DNA from: Streptomyces shenzhenensis
GTDB lineage: Bacteria; Actinomycetota; Actinomycetes; Streptomycetales; Streptomycetaceae
Direction: 5' to 3'
NCBI RefSeq assembly: GCF_003688995.1
Contig: NZ_PENI01000004.1
Span: 310,001 to 374,000, forward strand
Length of the DNA stretch: 64,000 nucleotides
The notes below the pieces were generated by a model that worked only from the letters and a program-made list of their open reading frames with translations, made no database searches and had not been told where the DNA came from. How positions within the stretch are numbered: position 1 is the stretch's first letter; every line of letters begins with the position of its first letter. This document shows positions 9,600 to 18,153 of the stretch, one piece after another. The position numbers were made by a program, and so were the translations under genes.

Positions 9600-10370
9600 C
9601 CCGGATCCGCTGAGGTTGATGGTGGTGGATTGAGCCGGGGGCGGCTGGGGTGGCTGACGTTCGCGGTGGTGGCCGAGGCCCGGATCCGCTGAGGCTGAGG
9701 GTGGTGGTCGGAGCCGGGTGGCTGGTGGTGGCCGGAGGCCCGGTTCACCCGTCGGTGGCGGCGGCCGGGGCCGGGATCCGCTGAGGCTGTCGGTGGTGGT
9801 TCGAGCCGGGGCGGCTGGGGCGGTGGTGGCTGGGGCCCGGATCCGCTGGCGCTGACGGTGGTGGATTGAGCCGGGGTGGCTGGTGGCTGGCGGTGGTGGC
9901 TGGAGCCCAGGGCGGCTGACGCTGACGGATCGAGCCCCGGGGGGCTGACGTTCGCGGTGGCGGCCGGGGCCCGGAGCCGCTGAGGCTGATGGTGATGGCC
10001 GGAGTCGGGGCGACTGGCGGAGGTGGCCGGAGGCCCGGTTCAGCTGTCGGTGGGGGTGGCAGCCGGGGCCCGGATCCGCTGACGCTGGCGGATCGAGCCC
10101 AGGGGGGCCGATGTTCGCCGTGGCGGCCGGATCGCGGATCCGCTGAGGCTGAGGCCGTGGCGGCTGGATCCGCTGAGGCTGTCGGTGGTAGTTCGAGCCG
10201 AGGCGGCTGGGATGTTGGTGGCTGGAGCCCGGATCCGCTGAGGTTGATGGTGGTGGGCTGAGCCGGGGCGGCTGGCGGCCGGGGCCCGGATCTGCTGACG
10301 CTGGCGGGTCGAGCCCAGGGCAGCTGACGTGGTGGTGGCCGGGGCCCGGAGCCGCTGAGCTGACCGTGTT
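9600..10370. repeat. Degenerate repeat block (about 11 units around GGATCC)
   Basis: Between convergent genes lie roughly 770 bases of imperfect repeats. The core is CCCGGATCCGCTGAGGCTGA, followed by GGTGGTGG-T-GAGCC and GGGGCGGCTGG pieces. Copies of the core (some with GGAGCC or GGATCT) begin near 9600, 9676, 9769, 9836, 9969, 10068, 10134, 10170, 10228, 10285 and 10345. Spacing is irregular (about 40-130 bases), so it is a shuffled minisatellite rather than a clean tandem array. Each core contains the palindrome CGGATCCG. No frame on either strand has a plausible start, domain or codon pattern, so it is treated as non-coding. Confidence 0.85.
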
Positions 10371-10402
10371 GACCGGAGCCGGGGCCGTTGCCGGAGGCAG
10401 GG

Positions 10403-11479
10403 TCAGTCGTCGGGGTCGGTGTTCTTGGGGGGTGGTGTGCTGGTGAAGCCGTCGAAGCCTCGCCGTACTCGGCCGCCCAGGCTTCCCGCGCCGCCCGCGA
10501 TGTCCGAGACCAGCTTCATCAGCGGGTCCTTGGAACTCTTCACATTGTCGGCGTAGCTGGCCGCGGACTCCTTGAACGAGTCACGGACCGAGGTGTCCTT
10601 GTCCTCGTCGCGCCGCGGGTAGTGGCCGTCCATGATCCGCTGGTAGTCGCGGGTCTCGGCCCACGTCTTCAGTTCGGCCGCGCGGACCGTGGTGAAGGGG
10701 TGGGAGCGAGGCAGCACGTTCAGGATCTTCAGCACCGAGTCGCGCAGGTCACCGCCCGCCTCGTACTCCTCGGCCTGCTTCAGGAACGCGTCCACGTTCA
10801 TCTCGTGCAGATGGTTGCCGCCGGCTATCTTCATCAGGCCCCGCATCGAGGCCCGCAGATCCTGCCCCACCAGGAGGCCCGCCCGGTCCGCCGACAGCTC
10901 CGACTTGCGGAACCACTCCCGCAGCGCGGTCACGATCGCCATGATCGCGAGATTGCCCAGCGGGATCCAGGCGACCCTGAGCGCGAGGGTGGTCAGGAAC
11001 AGCAGGATCGTGCGGTACACCGCGTGCCCGGACAGGGCGTGCCCCACCTCGTGGCCGACGACCGCCCGCATCTCCTCCTCGTCGAGCAGCTCGACCAGGC
11101 CGGTGGTGACGACGATGATCGGCTCGTCCAGGCCGATGCACATCGCGTTCGGCTGCGGATCCTGGGTGACGTACATCGGCGGGACCTTCTCCAGGTCCAG
11201 GATGTAGCAGGCGTCCCGCAGCATGTCGTTCAGGTGGGCGAACTGCTGCTCCGAGACGCGCACCGAGTCGGACAGGAACAGCAGGCGCAGGCTCCGCTCC
11301 GGAAGCAGCCCGCTGAGCGCCTTGAAGACGGTGTCGAAGCCGCTCAGCCGCCGCAGCGCCACCAGGGCGGAACGGTCGGCGGGGTGCTCGTACGCACGCG
11401 AGGAGATCCCCGGAAAGCGCCTGCGCTGCCTGCTCGGCACCTGCTCGTGTCCGCTGTGCTCATGGCCGTCGTCGGTCAT
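10403..11479 (-). CDS. M48 family zinc metalloprotease (HtpX/Ste24-like)
   Basis: The protein of about 358 residues carries the zinc-binding HEVGH motif in MRAVVGHEVGHALSGHAVYR and, after a hydrophobic region that may form two membrane helices, the third ligand in KSELSADRAGLL. This is the arrangement of M48 peptidases that degrade membrane or lipoprotein substrates at the cytoplasmic membrane. The conserved AMCIGLDEPIIVVTTGLVELL strand precedes the active site. The C-terminal 80 residues are charged. ATG 11479 is chosen because GGGGGA lies before it; ATG 11491 is an alternative. It runs convergently towards the repeat block. Confidence 0.88.
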   Translation of the reverse strand: MTDDGHEHSGHEQVPSRQRRRFPGISSRAYEHPADRSALVALRRLSGFDTVFKALSGLLPERSLRLLFLSDSVRVSEQQFAHLNDMLRDACYILDLEKVPPMYVTQDPQPNAMCIGLDEPIIVVTTGLVELLDEEEMRAVVGHEVGHALSGHAVYRTILLFLTTLALRVAWIPLGNLAIMAIVTALREWFRKSELSADRAGLLVGQDLRASMRGLMKIAGGNHLHEMNVDAFLKQAEEYEAGGDLRDSVLKILNVLPRSHPFTTVRAAELKTWAETRDYQRIMDGHYPRRDEDKDTSVRDSFKESAASYADNVKSSKDPLMKLVSDIAGGAGSLGGRVRRGFDGFTSTPPPKNTDPDD

Positions 11480-11582
11480 GTCGTCCCCCATGTGCGTTGG
11501 TGTGCCCGTTGTGCCCCCGAGGCAGGGCCCAGCCTAGGCGGAGATACCGTGGACGGGCAGTACAGCCGAAGGAGCACACATC

Positions 11583-11744
11583 ATGGAGCACACCCCCGCA
11601 ACCGCCTGGCTGGTCGAGGCCGCCGATGCCGCACAGCAGCACGGCTCGGGGAATCTGCTCCGGATCGTCCTGGTCGTGATGGTCCTGGGTTGCGCGCTGA
11701 CCGCGTGGTTCGTGCTACGCGGGTACAAACAGAAGGACGACTGA
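11583..11744 (+). CDS. Small single-pass membrane protein
   Basis: This is a 53-residue protein with AAGGAG seven bases before the ATG. Residues 1-22 are soluble (EHTPATAWLVEAADAAQQHG), followed by one membrane helix (LRIVLVVMVLGCALTAWFVL) and the short basic-acidic tail RGYKQKDD. It lies upstream of nadD in the same direction with another tiny membrane protein between them. Function unknown. The strong ribosome binding site and ideal helix make it a real gene. Confidence 0.75.
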   Translation: MEHTPATAWLVEAADAAQQHGSGNLLRIVLVVMVLGCALTAWFVLRGYKQKDD

Positions 11745-11874
11745 GCCCCCGCGAAGGTTCCCCGCCGTCGCCCGGCCGCCGCCAACCGCGGAGTCGGCGT
11801 GATCGCCGTCGCGGCGCCCGCTTACCATGGGCCGACATCTTTATCCCGCCCACACCGGATAGGTTCTGCCGAAG

Positions 11875-12039
11875 ATGAGCTTCCACAGCACCGCTGCCCA
11901 GTTGGCCACCCTTGCCGCCGAGGGCGAGGAGCACGGCGGCAACCACGACAGCCTCAGCCCGCTCGTGACCGGCGGCAGCGCACTGCTCATCCTGCTGCTC
12001 CTGCTGTGGATCACCACCCGCTTCAACCGCGACCGCTGA
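11875..12039 (+). CDS. Small single-pass membrane protein upstream of nadD
   Basis: This is a 54-residue protein: an N-terminal amphipathic part ([20 protein letters not shown]), then a helix [16 protein letters not shown] ending NRDR. Size and layout resemble the preceding small protein, though the sequences are not clearly related. The ATG has only a weak GAAG before it. It ends 80 bases before nadD. Function unknown. Confidence 0.7.
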   Translation: MSFHSTAAQLATLAAEGEEHGGNHDSLSPLVTGGSALLILLLLLWITTRFNRDR

Positions 12040-12119
12040 ACCCGAGGGCCCGCCCCGGGGGCCGTATCCGGGGGTCTGACAGGCGGGGCCCGTGGACCGG
12101 GCCGGTAGGGTCTGCACGC

Positions 12120-12806
12120 ATGGGAGAGCAGGACATGCCTACCGGTCCGGCGGACGACGCGGCGAACGGCACGGTGAGGACCCCGCAGCACAGTCCGGGC
12201 GGTGGCCCCGCGCACACGGGCAAGCGCCGCCTCGGCGTCATGGGCGGAACGTTCGACCCGATCCACCACGGGCACCTCGTGGCGGCCAGCGAGGTCGCCG
12301 CGCAGTTCCACCTCGACGAGGTGGTGTTCGTGCCCACCGGCCAGCCCTGGCAGAAGTCCCACCGCAAGGTCTCCCCGGCGGAGGACCGCTATCTGATGAC
12401 GGTCATCGCGACCGCCGAGAACCCGCAGTTCTCGGTGAGCCGCATCGACATCGACCGCGGCGGGCCCACCTACACCGTGGACACCCTGCGTGACCTGCGC
12501 GCGCTCAACCCGGACACGGACCTCTTCTTCATCACCGGCGCCGACGCCCTCGCCCAGCTGCTGACCTGGCGCGACACCGAGGAACTGTTCTCCCTCGCAC
12601 ACTTCATCGGGGTCACTCGCCCCGGCCACCATCTGACCGACGCGGGACTCCCGGAGGGCGGTGTCTCGCTCGTCGAGGTTCCCGCGCTGGCCATCTCCTC
12701 CACAGACTGCCGTGCGAGAGTCGCCAAGGGCGATCCCATCTGGTACATGGTGCCGGACGGAGTCGTGCGCTACATCGACAAGCGCGAGCTGTACCGCGGC
12801 GAGTGA
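12120..12806 (+). CDS. nadD: Nicotinate-nucleotide adenylyltransferase
   Basis: Transfers AMP from ATP to nicotinate mononucleotide, giving deamido-NAD in NAD synthesis. The 228-residue protein has an about 38-residue disordered N-terminal extension and then the nucleotidyltransferase signature [31 protein letters not shown] and [15 protein letters not shown] follow, and ISSTDCRAR stands for the ISSTxIR motif, with Cys in place of Ile. ATG 12120 follows a TAGGGT box by eight bases; ATG 12135 with GGGAG upstream is an equally possible start. The lytR-like gene and rsfS follow as in other actinobacteria. Confidence 0.96.
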   Translation: MGEQDMPTGPADDAANGTVRTPQHSPGGGPAHTGKRRLGVMGGTFDPIHHGHLVAASEVAAQFHLDEVVFVPTGQPWQKSHRKVSPAEDRYLMTVIATAENPQFSVSRIDIDRGGPTYTVDTLRDLRALNPDTDLFFITGADALAQLLTWRDTEELFSLAHFIGVTRPGHHLTDAGLPEGGVSLVEVPALAISSTDCRARVAKGDPIWYMVPDGVVRYIDKRELYRGE

Positions 12807-12822
12807 GCCGAGAGGGGCACCG

Positions 12823-14544
12823 GTGAACGACCGATACGACCCGGGGTACGGGGGCGACCAGTACGAACTCGTCGGCTACGACGAGTACGGGCAGCCCGTG
12901 TACCGCCAGATCCCGGCACAGCAGACCCCCCAGCAGGCGTACGACCCGTACGCGCAGCAGGGCTACGGGTACGACCCGTACGCGACCGGGCAGCAGCAGC
13001 CCGCGCAGCCGTACGACTCCTATGACACCGGCCGCCAGCCACCGGCGCCCTCCTACGACACCGGCCGTCAGCCCCAGGCGCCGCCCTACGACCCCGCCTA
13101 CGACCCGTACGGCACCGGCACGCCCGCGGGCGGCACGGCCGCCTACGACCCCTACGGGCAGCCGGCGGCGGGCGCCCAGCAGCCCCGGGCCGCCGGGCAG
13201 ACCGCCCACATCCCGCAGCAGCCCGGCCCGGCCGAGGTACCGGACGACCCCCCGGCCGGCCCCGAACGGGACTACCACACCGAGCAGTTCGCCTTCGTGG
13301 AGGAGCCGGACGGCGACTCCGGGGACGTCATCGACTGGCTGAAGTTCACCGAGAACCGCACCGAACGCCGCGAAGAGGCCCGCCGCCGCGCCCGCAGCCG
13401 CGTCATCGCCCTGGTCGTGGTCCTCGCCCTGGTCGCGGCCGGCGGCGTCGGCTACCTCTGGTACGCCGGAAAACTGCCCGGCCTGTCCTCGTCGGACACC
13501 AAGTCCGGCCCCTCGACGGCCGTCGCCGACCAGAAGCGCGATGTCATCGTCGTCCATCTGCACAACACCGCGAAGGGCGGCACCTCCACGGCGCTGCTCG
13601 TCGACAACACCACCACCCAGCAGGGCACCACCGTCCTGCTGCCCAACTCCCTCACCCTGACCGACGACGCCGGCAGCGTGACCACCCTCGCCAAGTCGGT
13701 CGACGACGACGGCTCCAGCGGCACCCGCGACCAGCTCGACACCGTCCTCGGCACGAACATCGAGGGCACCTGGCGGCTGGACACCCCCTACCTGCAGAAC
13801 CTCGTCGAACTCGTCGGCAACATCGACATCGACACCGACACCGACGTCCCGGACCCGGGCAAGAAGAAGGGCACCGCCCCCCTCGTCCGCGAGGGCAAGA
13901 GCCAGACCCTCAGCGGCAAGGCGGCCGTCGCCTACGCCACCTACCGCGCCTCGGGCGAGGCCCAGAACGCCCAGCTGGAGCGGTTCGGCCAGGTCTTGCA
14001 GGGCGTGCTGCGCAAGATGTCGTCCGACGCCCAGGCCGCGACCGTCACCGTGCAGACGCTCGGCCAGATCATCGAGCCGCCGCTGTCGGACAAGAACCTC
14101 GGCGCCTTCCTCGCCGAGCTCGCCGACCTCGCCAAGGGCGGCGACCACAAGACGGCCCTGCTGCCCGTGCAGTCCGACGGCACGCTCAGCGCCGAGACCA
14201 GCGCCAGCGTCGTCAAGGACATCCTCGGCGGCACCGCGAAGAGCCCCGACCAGGGCTCCGCCGTCCGGGTCTCCGTGCAGAACGCCACCGGCGTCAAGGA
14301 CAACACCGAGAAGGCCCGCGTGGTCCTCCTCAACGGTGGCTTCAGCTTCCTGGAGGGCGGCACCGCGAGCGCCGCCCAGGCGGCGTCGAAGGTGCTCTAC
14401 TCCGATGCCGCCCACAAGGACGACGCCACCGAGGTCGCCAAGACCCTGGGCCTGCCCGACGGCGCCGTCTCGAAGGGCACGGTCGGGTCGAACGCCGACG
14501 TCTCGGTGGTCCTGGGCCAGGACTACACGCCGTCGTCCTCCTGA
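12823..14544 (+). CDS. LytR-type protein with degenerate LCP domain and LytR_C domain
   Basis: The 573-residue protein has four parts. Residues 1-140 are Tyr/Pro/Gln-rich with YDPY and DTGRQP repeats. One membrane helix (RVIALVVVLALVAAGGVGYLWY) lies near residue 195. An extracellular LCP-like domain starts at DVIVVHLHN and contains TSTALLVDNTT and LLPNSLTLTD. A C-terminal LytR_C domain starts near VRVSVQNATG and ends LGQDY. Active LCP ligases attach teichoic acids or arabinogalactan to peptidoglycan using Arg residues. Here the usual IPRD is LPNS, so the catalytic arginine at that point is missing. GTG 12823 lies 17 bases after nadD. It may be a non-catalytic partner of real LCP enzymes. Confidence 0.85.
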   Translation: MNDRYDPGYGGDQYELVGYDEYGQPVYRQIPAQQTPQQAYDPYAQQGYGYDPYATGQQQPAQPYDSYDTGRQPPAPSYDTGRQPQAPPYDPAYDPYGTGTPAGGTAAYDPYGQPAAGAQQPRAAGQTAHIPQQPGPAEVPDDPPAGPERDYHTEQFAFVEEPDGDSGDVIDWLKFTENRTERREEARRRARSRVIALVVVLALVAAGGVGYLWYAGKLPGLSSSDTKSGPSTAVADQKRDVIVVHLHNTAKGGTSTALLVDNTTTQQGTTVLLPNSLTLTDDAGSVTTLAKSVDDDGSSGTRDQLDTVLGTNIEGTWRLDTPYLQNLVELVGNIDIDTDTDVPDPGKKKGTAPLVREGKSQTLSGKAAVAYATYRASGEAQNAQLERFGQVLQGVLRKMSSDAQAATVTVQTLGQIIEPPLSDKNLGAFLAELADLAKGGDHKTALLPVQSDGTLSAETSASVVKDILGGTAKSPDQGSAVRVSVQNATGVKDNTEKARVVLLNGGFSFLEGGTASAAQAASKVLYSDAAHKDDATEVAKTLGLPDGAVSKGTVGSNADVSVVLGQDYTPSSS

Positions 14545-14567
14545 CGGACGGCGCCGGAAGGCGGCGC

Positions 14568-14605
14568 GGGCACCCTAGGTGATCCGATAATCACGTGGGG
14601 TGCCC
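14568..14605 (+). terminator. Hairpin after the LytR-like gene
   Basis: Outer arms GGGCACCC (14568-14575) and GGGTGCCC (14598-14605) enclose inner arms GTGAT (14579-14583) and ATCAC (14590-14594). The dyad is symmetric over 38 bases. It lies 23 bases after the stop and 114 before rsfS. There is no T run, as is common in this genus. Confidence 0.7.
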
Positions 14606-14718
14606 CGGGCGGTCCGTGAGACCCTTGGTGTCGAGTGACCGCCGATGGGCCGCGCCCTGTCGCGGTCGCCGCCACGCCCCCAGCCGACCCCTGCCCCCGA
14701 CCGAAAGCCAGCTTCGTA

Positions 14719-15165
14719 GTGACCGCCACTGATCGCGCCCTCGAACTCGTCAACACCGCCGCCCAGGCGGCCGCCGACAAGCTCGCCCACGATGTCATCG
14801 CCTACGACGTGAGCGACGTGCTGTCGATCACGGACGCCTTCCTGCTCGCCTCCGCGCCCAATGACCGCCAGGTCAAGTCGATCGTCGACGAGATCGAGGA
14901 GCGGCTCCAGAAGGAGCTCGGCGCCAAACCGGTGCGCCGCGAGGGCGACCGCGAGGCCCGCTGGATCCTGCTCGACTACGTCGACATCGTCGTCCACGTC
15001 CAGCACAGCGAGGAGCGCGTCTTCTACGCCCTGGAGCGGCTGTGGAAGGACTGCCCCGAGATCGAGCTGCCGGCCGACGCCAAGGCCACCCGCGGCAAGG
15101 CGGCGGAGCACGCCCGGCTGCAGGCCGCCGAGGAAGCGGCCGAGACGGGCGGGGAGTGGCGATGA
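14719..15165 (+). CDS. rsfS: Ribosomal silencing factor RsfS
   Basis: This RsfS/YbeB/Iojap family protein binds large-subunit protein L14 and blocks joining of ribosomal subunits under poor nutrition. The 148-residue protein shows DVSDVLSITDAFLLASAPNDRQVKSI, the RREGDREARWILLDYVDIVVHVQ segment and FYALERLW, all characteristic. About 30 residues after the core are a charged tail. GTG 14719 begins the conserved helix. The stop overlaps the next start by ATGA, so translation of the two genes is probably coupled. It lies next to nadD as in most bacteria. Confidence 0.96.
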   Translation: MTATDRALELVNTAAQAAADKLAHDVIAYDVSDVLSITDAFLLASAPNDRQVKSIVDEIEERLQKELGAKPVRREGDREARWILLDYVDIVVHVQHSEERVFYALERLWKDCPEIELPADAKATRGKAAEHARLQAAEEAAETGGEWR

Positions 15166-15830
15166 GCGCCACCGGCGAGGTGACCGGCCGCACCGGCCGG
15201 GGGCGGCGCATCATCCTGTGGCGGCACGGCCAGACCGCCTGGAACGTGGAGCGCCGCTTCCAGGGCACCACGGACGTCGAGCTGACCGAGACCGGCGTCG
15301 GCCAGGCCCGCCGCGCCGCCCGGCTGCTGGCCTCCCTGCGGCCCGACGCGATCGTCGCCTCGGACCTGCGGCGGGCCGCGAACACGGCCGCCGAGCTGTC
15401 CGCACTCACCGGCCTGGACGTCACCCGCGACGAGGCGCTGCGGGAGACCTACGCGGGCGTCTGGCAGGGGCTGACGCACGAGGAGATCATCGACCGGCAC
15501 GGCGCGGAGTACACCGCGTGGAAACGCGGCGAGCCGGTCCGCCGCGGCGGCGGCGAACTCGAGACCGAGGTCGCCGACCGGGCGGCCCCCGTCGTGTTGC
15601 GGCACGCCGAGAAGCTGCCCGAGGACGGCACCCTCGTGGTGGTCAGCCACGGCGGCACCATCCGCACCACCATCGGGCGGCTCCTCGGTCTGGAGGCCCG
15701 GCACTGGGAGAGCCTCGGCGGGCTCTCCAACTGCTGCTGGTCGGTCCTCGGCGAGGGCGTACGCGGCTGGCGCCTCCTGGAGCACAACGCCGGCACCCTC
15801 CCGGAGCCCGTCCTCGGCGACGACGACTGA
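15162..15830 (+). CDS. Histidine phosphatase family protein (phosphoglycerate mutase-like)
   Basis: The 222-residue protein carries the phospho-acceptor motif LWRHGQTAWN (RHG) near residue 20, RRAANTAAELS, the acid motif LRETYAGVWQG and the second histidine in VVSHGGTIR. It is thus a branch 1 histidine phosphatase; family members dephosphorylate sugar phosphates or related compounds. In related actinobacteria a gene at this position has been proposed as glucosyl-3-phosphoglycerate phosphatase, but the substrate cannot be read from sequence. Its ATG overlaps the rsfS stop by four bases. Confidence 0.88.
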   Translation: MSATGEVTGRTGRGRRIILWRHGQTAWNVERRFQGTTDVELTETGVGQARRAARLLASLRPDAIVASDLRRAANTAAELSALTGLDVTRDEALRETYAGVWQGLTHEEIIDRHGAEYTAWKRGEPVRRGGGELETEVADRAAPVVLRHAEKLPEDGTLVVVSHGGTIRTTIGRLLGLEARHWESLGGLSNCCWSVLGEGVRGWRLLEHNAGTLPEPVLGDDD

Positions 15831-15944
15831 GCCTTTCCGGGGCCCGGCCTGGATTTCGCTTTCCGGCAGGTCGCAGGCTAAAGTTCTTCTTGTTCGCCTC
15901 GCCGAGCGGGGCGAGACACCATGCGGCTCCGCCGCGTGGCACCA

Positions 15945-16017
15945 GGGGCTATAGCTCAGTTGGTAGAGCGCCTGCATGGCATGCAGGAGGTCAGGAGTTC
16001 AATTCTCCTTAGCTCCA
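15945..16017 (+). tRNA. tRNA-Ala (anticodon GGC), copy 1
   Basis: A 73-base cloverleaf: acceptor GGGGCTA pairs with TAGCTCC (one G-U), D arm GCTC/GAGC, anticodon stem CCTGC/GCAGG with loop ATGGCAT (anticodon GGC), T arm GGAGT/TTCTCC region and discriminator A. CCA is not fully encoded. TAAAGT about 60 bases upstream may be the -10 box. An identical gene is at 24157-24229. Confidence 0.97.
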
Positions 16018-16056
16018 CATATCGACACTCTGGTGAGCTGTCAAAGATCGTTGACA

Positions 16057-16086
16057 AGGATCCCGTCCCTTCAGGGGCGGGATCCT
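16057..16086. terminator. Terminator hairpin after tRNA-Ala / response regulator
   Basis: Arms 16057-16069 and 16074-16086 form a 13-bp stem with one G-T pair (AGGATCCCG...CGGGATCCT) and a TTCA loop. It lies between the tRNA and the converging response regulator gene and may serve both. Confidence 0.8.
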
Positions 16087-16101
16087 CTGCGTTGCGCCGG
16101 C

Positions 16102-16842
16102 TCATGTGGTGCGGCGGCGGCCTCTTCCCTTGAGCCGGCCTGTTTTCGCCCTGTCCGTCGTATCCGTCGTATCCGTCGGCGGCGCGGGAAACGGTGCCAC
16201 GAGGTGGTGGGAAGCCGCGTATATGACGGCCTGAGTGCGGTCGCGCAGACCCAGCTTCGCCAGGATCCGGGATACGTGCGTCTTGACCGTCTCATCACCG
16301 ATGCCCAGGTCGCGTGCGATCTCTGTGTTGCTGTGTGCCTGGGCCACCAGCATCAGGACCTCGCGCTCACGGGCCGTCAACCTGTCGAGTCCGGTGGCGG
16401 ACGCGGGCGGGGCGATGCTCGCGGCGAAGCGGGAGATGAAACGGCGGGTGACCGAGGGATCGATGAGGGCGTCGCCTCGGGCGGCAATGCGGATGGCCGC
16501 GATCGTCTCCTCGGGAGGGACGCTCTTCAGGAGGAAGCCGCTGACCCCCAGGCGGAGAGCGCTGTAGACGTAGCTGTCGTCGTCATAGGTGGTCAGCATG
16601 ATGACCTTCGTGGTGTTGCCCCGCCTGTCGAGGATGCGTTCCGCCGCCCGCAGTCCGTCCAGTCGCGGCATACGGATGTCCAGGATGGCGACGTCAGGCG
16701 TCAGCCTGGTGACCTCGTTGACGGCCGCCTGGCCGTCCGCCACTTCCGCGACACAGCACAGGTCGTCCTGGGTGTTCAGGGCCGCTTTCAGTCCCGAGCG
16801 GAACACCGCGTGATCATCGGCCAGGAGAATACGCAGACTCAT
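16102..16842 (-). CDS. NarL-family response regulator
   Basis: The 246-residue protein has a receiver domain (RILLADDHAVFRSGL; phospho-acceptor D55 in VAILDIRMP; TTYDDDSYV; LLKSVPPEE with the conserved Lys). It ends with a LuxR-type helix-turn-helix (LTAREREVLMLVAQAHSNTEIARDLGIGDETVKTHVSRIL). After the DNA-binding domain is a basic, Thr-rich tail of about 35 residues. Its ATG overlaps the sensor kinase stop by four bases (ATGA), so the pair is one operon. By position it probably controls the divergent envelope operon starting at 18154. Confidence 0.92.
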   Translation of the reverse strand: MSLRILLADDHAVFRSGLKAALNTQDDLCCVAEVADGQAAVNEVTRLTPDVAILDIRMPRLDGLRAAERILDRRGNTTKVIMLTTYDDDSYVYSALRLGVSGFLLKSVPPEETIAAIRIAARGDALIDPSVTRRFISRFAASIAPPASATGLDRLTAREREVLMLVAQAHSNTEIARDLGIGDETVKTHVSRILAKLGLRDRTQAVIYAASHHLVAPFPAPPTDTTDTTDRAKTGRLKGRGRRRTT

Positions 16843-18020
16843 GTGCCATCCAAGGAGAAGGTGACGGACGTCTTCCAGTCGGCTCCGCCGTTCACAGGCC
16901 CGTACGAGGCGAAGCCGTTGAACATGCCGGCCCGGCTGCTGATGCCTTCGAGGCCCCGGTGCGGAGAGTCCTCGACAAGGCGTTTCGAGGCGGCTATCGG
17001 GTTGACCGCGGTGACAGTGACGCACGAAGTCCCGTAGCGCAGAACAATGTCCACGTGACCGTCGCCGTGGCGCAGCGCGTTGGTCAGCATCTCCTGCACC
17101 ACGCGATAGACGGCGATGTCCAAGGACCCTTCGAGTTCCTGTCGGGTGCCCTCGATGCTGACGTTCGCCTTCAGGCCGGCGGCGGACACGACGTGAATCA
17201 GTTCGTCGAGATCGCCCAGCCCCGGTTGCCGCGCGTCGTCCACGGGGCTGTCGTGCAGGAAATCCAGCAGGCGGCGCAGATCGAGGAGGGCCGCGCGGCT
17301 GGAAGTCTCCACCGCCGCCAGGGCCGTTGACACCGGAGACGCCTCCTTGGCGGACAGTCCCAGACGGGCGGCCCCGGCATGCACACCGATGGCGCTCACA
17401 TGGTGGGCGATGACGTCGTGGAGATCCCGGGCGATGGCACTGCGGTCCTCGGCGATGGCGTGCGCGAGCTCGTGCCGTGCGTGCTCCCGCTCCCGGGCGG
17501 CCCGCTGCTCCAGTTCGGCGATGTGCGCGCCCCGGGCGGTGGTGTAGCGGCCGACCAGCCAGGCGAGCAGGGCCTCCTTCACCGCGCTCAGCAGAATGGA
17601 ACGCCAGTCGGTGAGCTCGGTTGTCCCGCAGAGTGTCCTGGCCCCGATCGCCCCGGCGACCAGGTACAGGAGAGCGAGAACGGCCGGCCGGCCGTTCAGC
17701 CAGGCCCCGGCCCGGTAGGCCGCTATGAGCATGCCGGCGTCGTTGATGTCCGGCAGGGGTCCACCGCCGGGCAGGAGCAGCGCACCGGCCACGGCCAGCG
17801 CCGCGTGGGCGAACGCCACGGCTCCGGAGAGCCGGGCCGGAGTGGCCAACGCCGCGTCCGCCAGGGCGATTCCGGTCAGCAGGCACCAGAAGGACACGGC
17901 GGGATACGCCCGCGCACCCGCGCCGTAGAAGGTGAGCGTGTCCGCGAGCAGGCAGAAACCCGCCACCATGACGGACTGCCTGGTCAGGGACCCACTCACG
18001 TCCCGAATCTGAACGGACAC
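16839..18020 (-). CDS. Membrane sensor histidine kinase (DesK/NarL-partner type)
   Basis: The 393-residue protein has about five or six N-terminal membrane helices (residues 15-150) with almost no external loops, so it may sense within the membrane. A coiled-coil follows, then the HisKA_3 box DRSAIARDLHDVIAHHVSAI with the phospho-histidine in DLHD. The ATP-binding domain has ALRHGDGHVDIVL (N box variant), HRGLEGISSRAGMF (G box) and a final strand. GTG 18020 is chosen because it sits seven bases after a CACTAT box on the minus strand and keeps the first helix. It is divergent from the copper-site-like operon and translationally coupled to the response regulator. Confidence 0.9.
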   Translation of the reverse strand: MSVQIRDVSGSLTRQSVMVAGFCLLADTLTFYGAGARAYPAVSFWCLLTGIALADAALATPARLSGAVAFAHAALAVAGALLLPGGGPLPDINDAGMLIAAYRAGAWLNGRPAVLALLYLVAGAIGARTLCGTTELTDWRSILLSAVKEALLAWLVGRYTTARGAHIAELEQRAAREREHARHELAHAIAEDRSAIARDLHDVIAHHVSAIGVHAGAARLGLSAKEASPVSTALAAVETSSRAALLDLRRLLDFLHDSPVDDARQPGLGDLDELIHVVSAAGLKANVSIEGTRQELEGSLDIAVYRVVQEMLTNALRHGDGHVDIVLRYGTSCVTVTAVNPIAASKRLVEDSPHRGLEGISSRAGMFNGFASYGPVNGGADWKTSVTFSLDGT

Positions 18021-18044
18021 GGGACCTATAGTGCACGGCCCCCA

Positions 18045-18097
18045 CAGGAAAACATTCCTGCTCCAGGGGGAGTTCGTGTCCCCCGGGCGGGGGACAC
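18045..18097. promoter_or_regulatory. Two inverted repeats in the divergent promoter region
   Basis: The 133-bp gap between the kinase start (18020) and GTG 18154 contains two perfect dyads. CAGGAA-AACA-TTCCTG is at 18045-18060. The second, at 18076-18097, has arms GTGTCCCCC and GGGGGACAC separated by GGGC. Both lie between the two start sites and are good candidates for binding of the response regulator or another regulator. TACTGT (18141-18146) is seven bases before GTG 18154. Confidence 0.6.
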
Positions 18098-18153
18098 GGT
18101 GTAACTCGGTTGCGTGACGACACGGCGTGGGGGCAGTTTCTACTGTCTGCCGC

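Noticed and set aside
9989..10261. Open frame reading Gly/Ala-rich protein inside the repeat block
   Set aside because: It merely translates the GGATCC-type repeats, has no ribosome binding site or domain, and frames on the other strand are equally open.
9600..10370. CRISPR array
   Set aside because: Units are degenerate with irregular spacing and similar spacers, and no cas genes are nearby.
10388..11878. Long plus-strand frame over the M48 protease gene
   Set aside because: It is the mirror of the minus-strand protease with HEVGH motif and correct codon pattern; the plus frame has no recognisable protein.
18076..18097. Terminator for the sensor kinase operon or the envelope operon
   Set aside because: The dyad lies between two divergent starts, where no transcript should end, so an operator is more likely.
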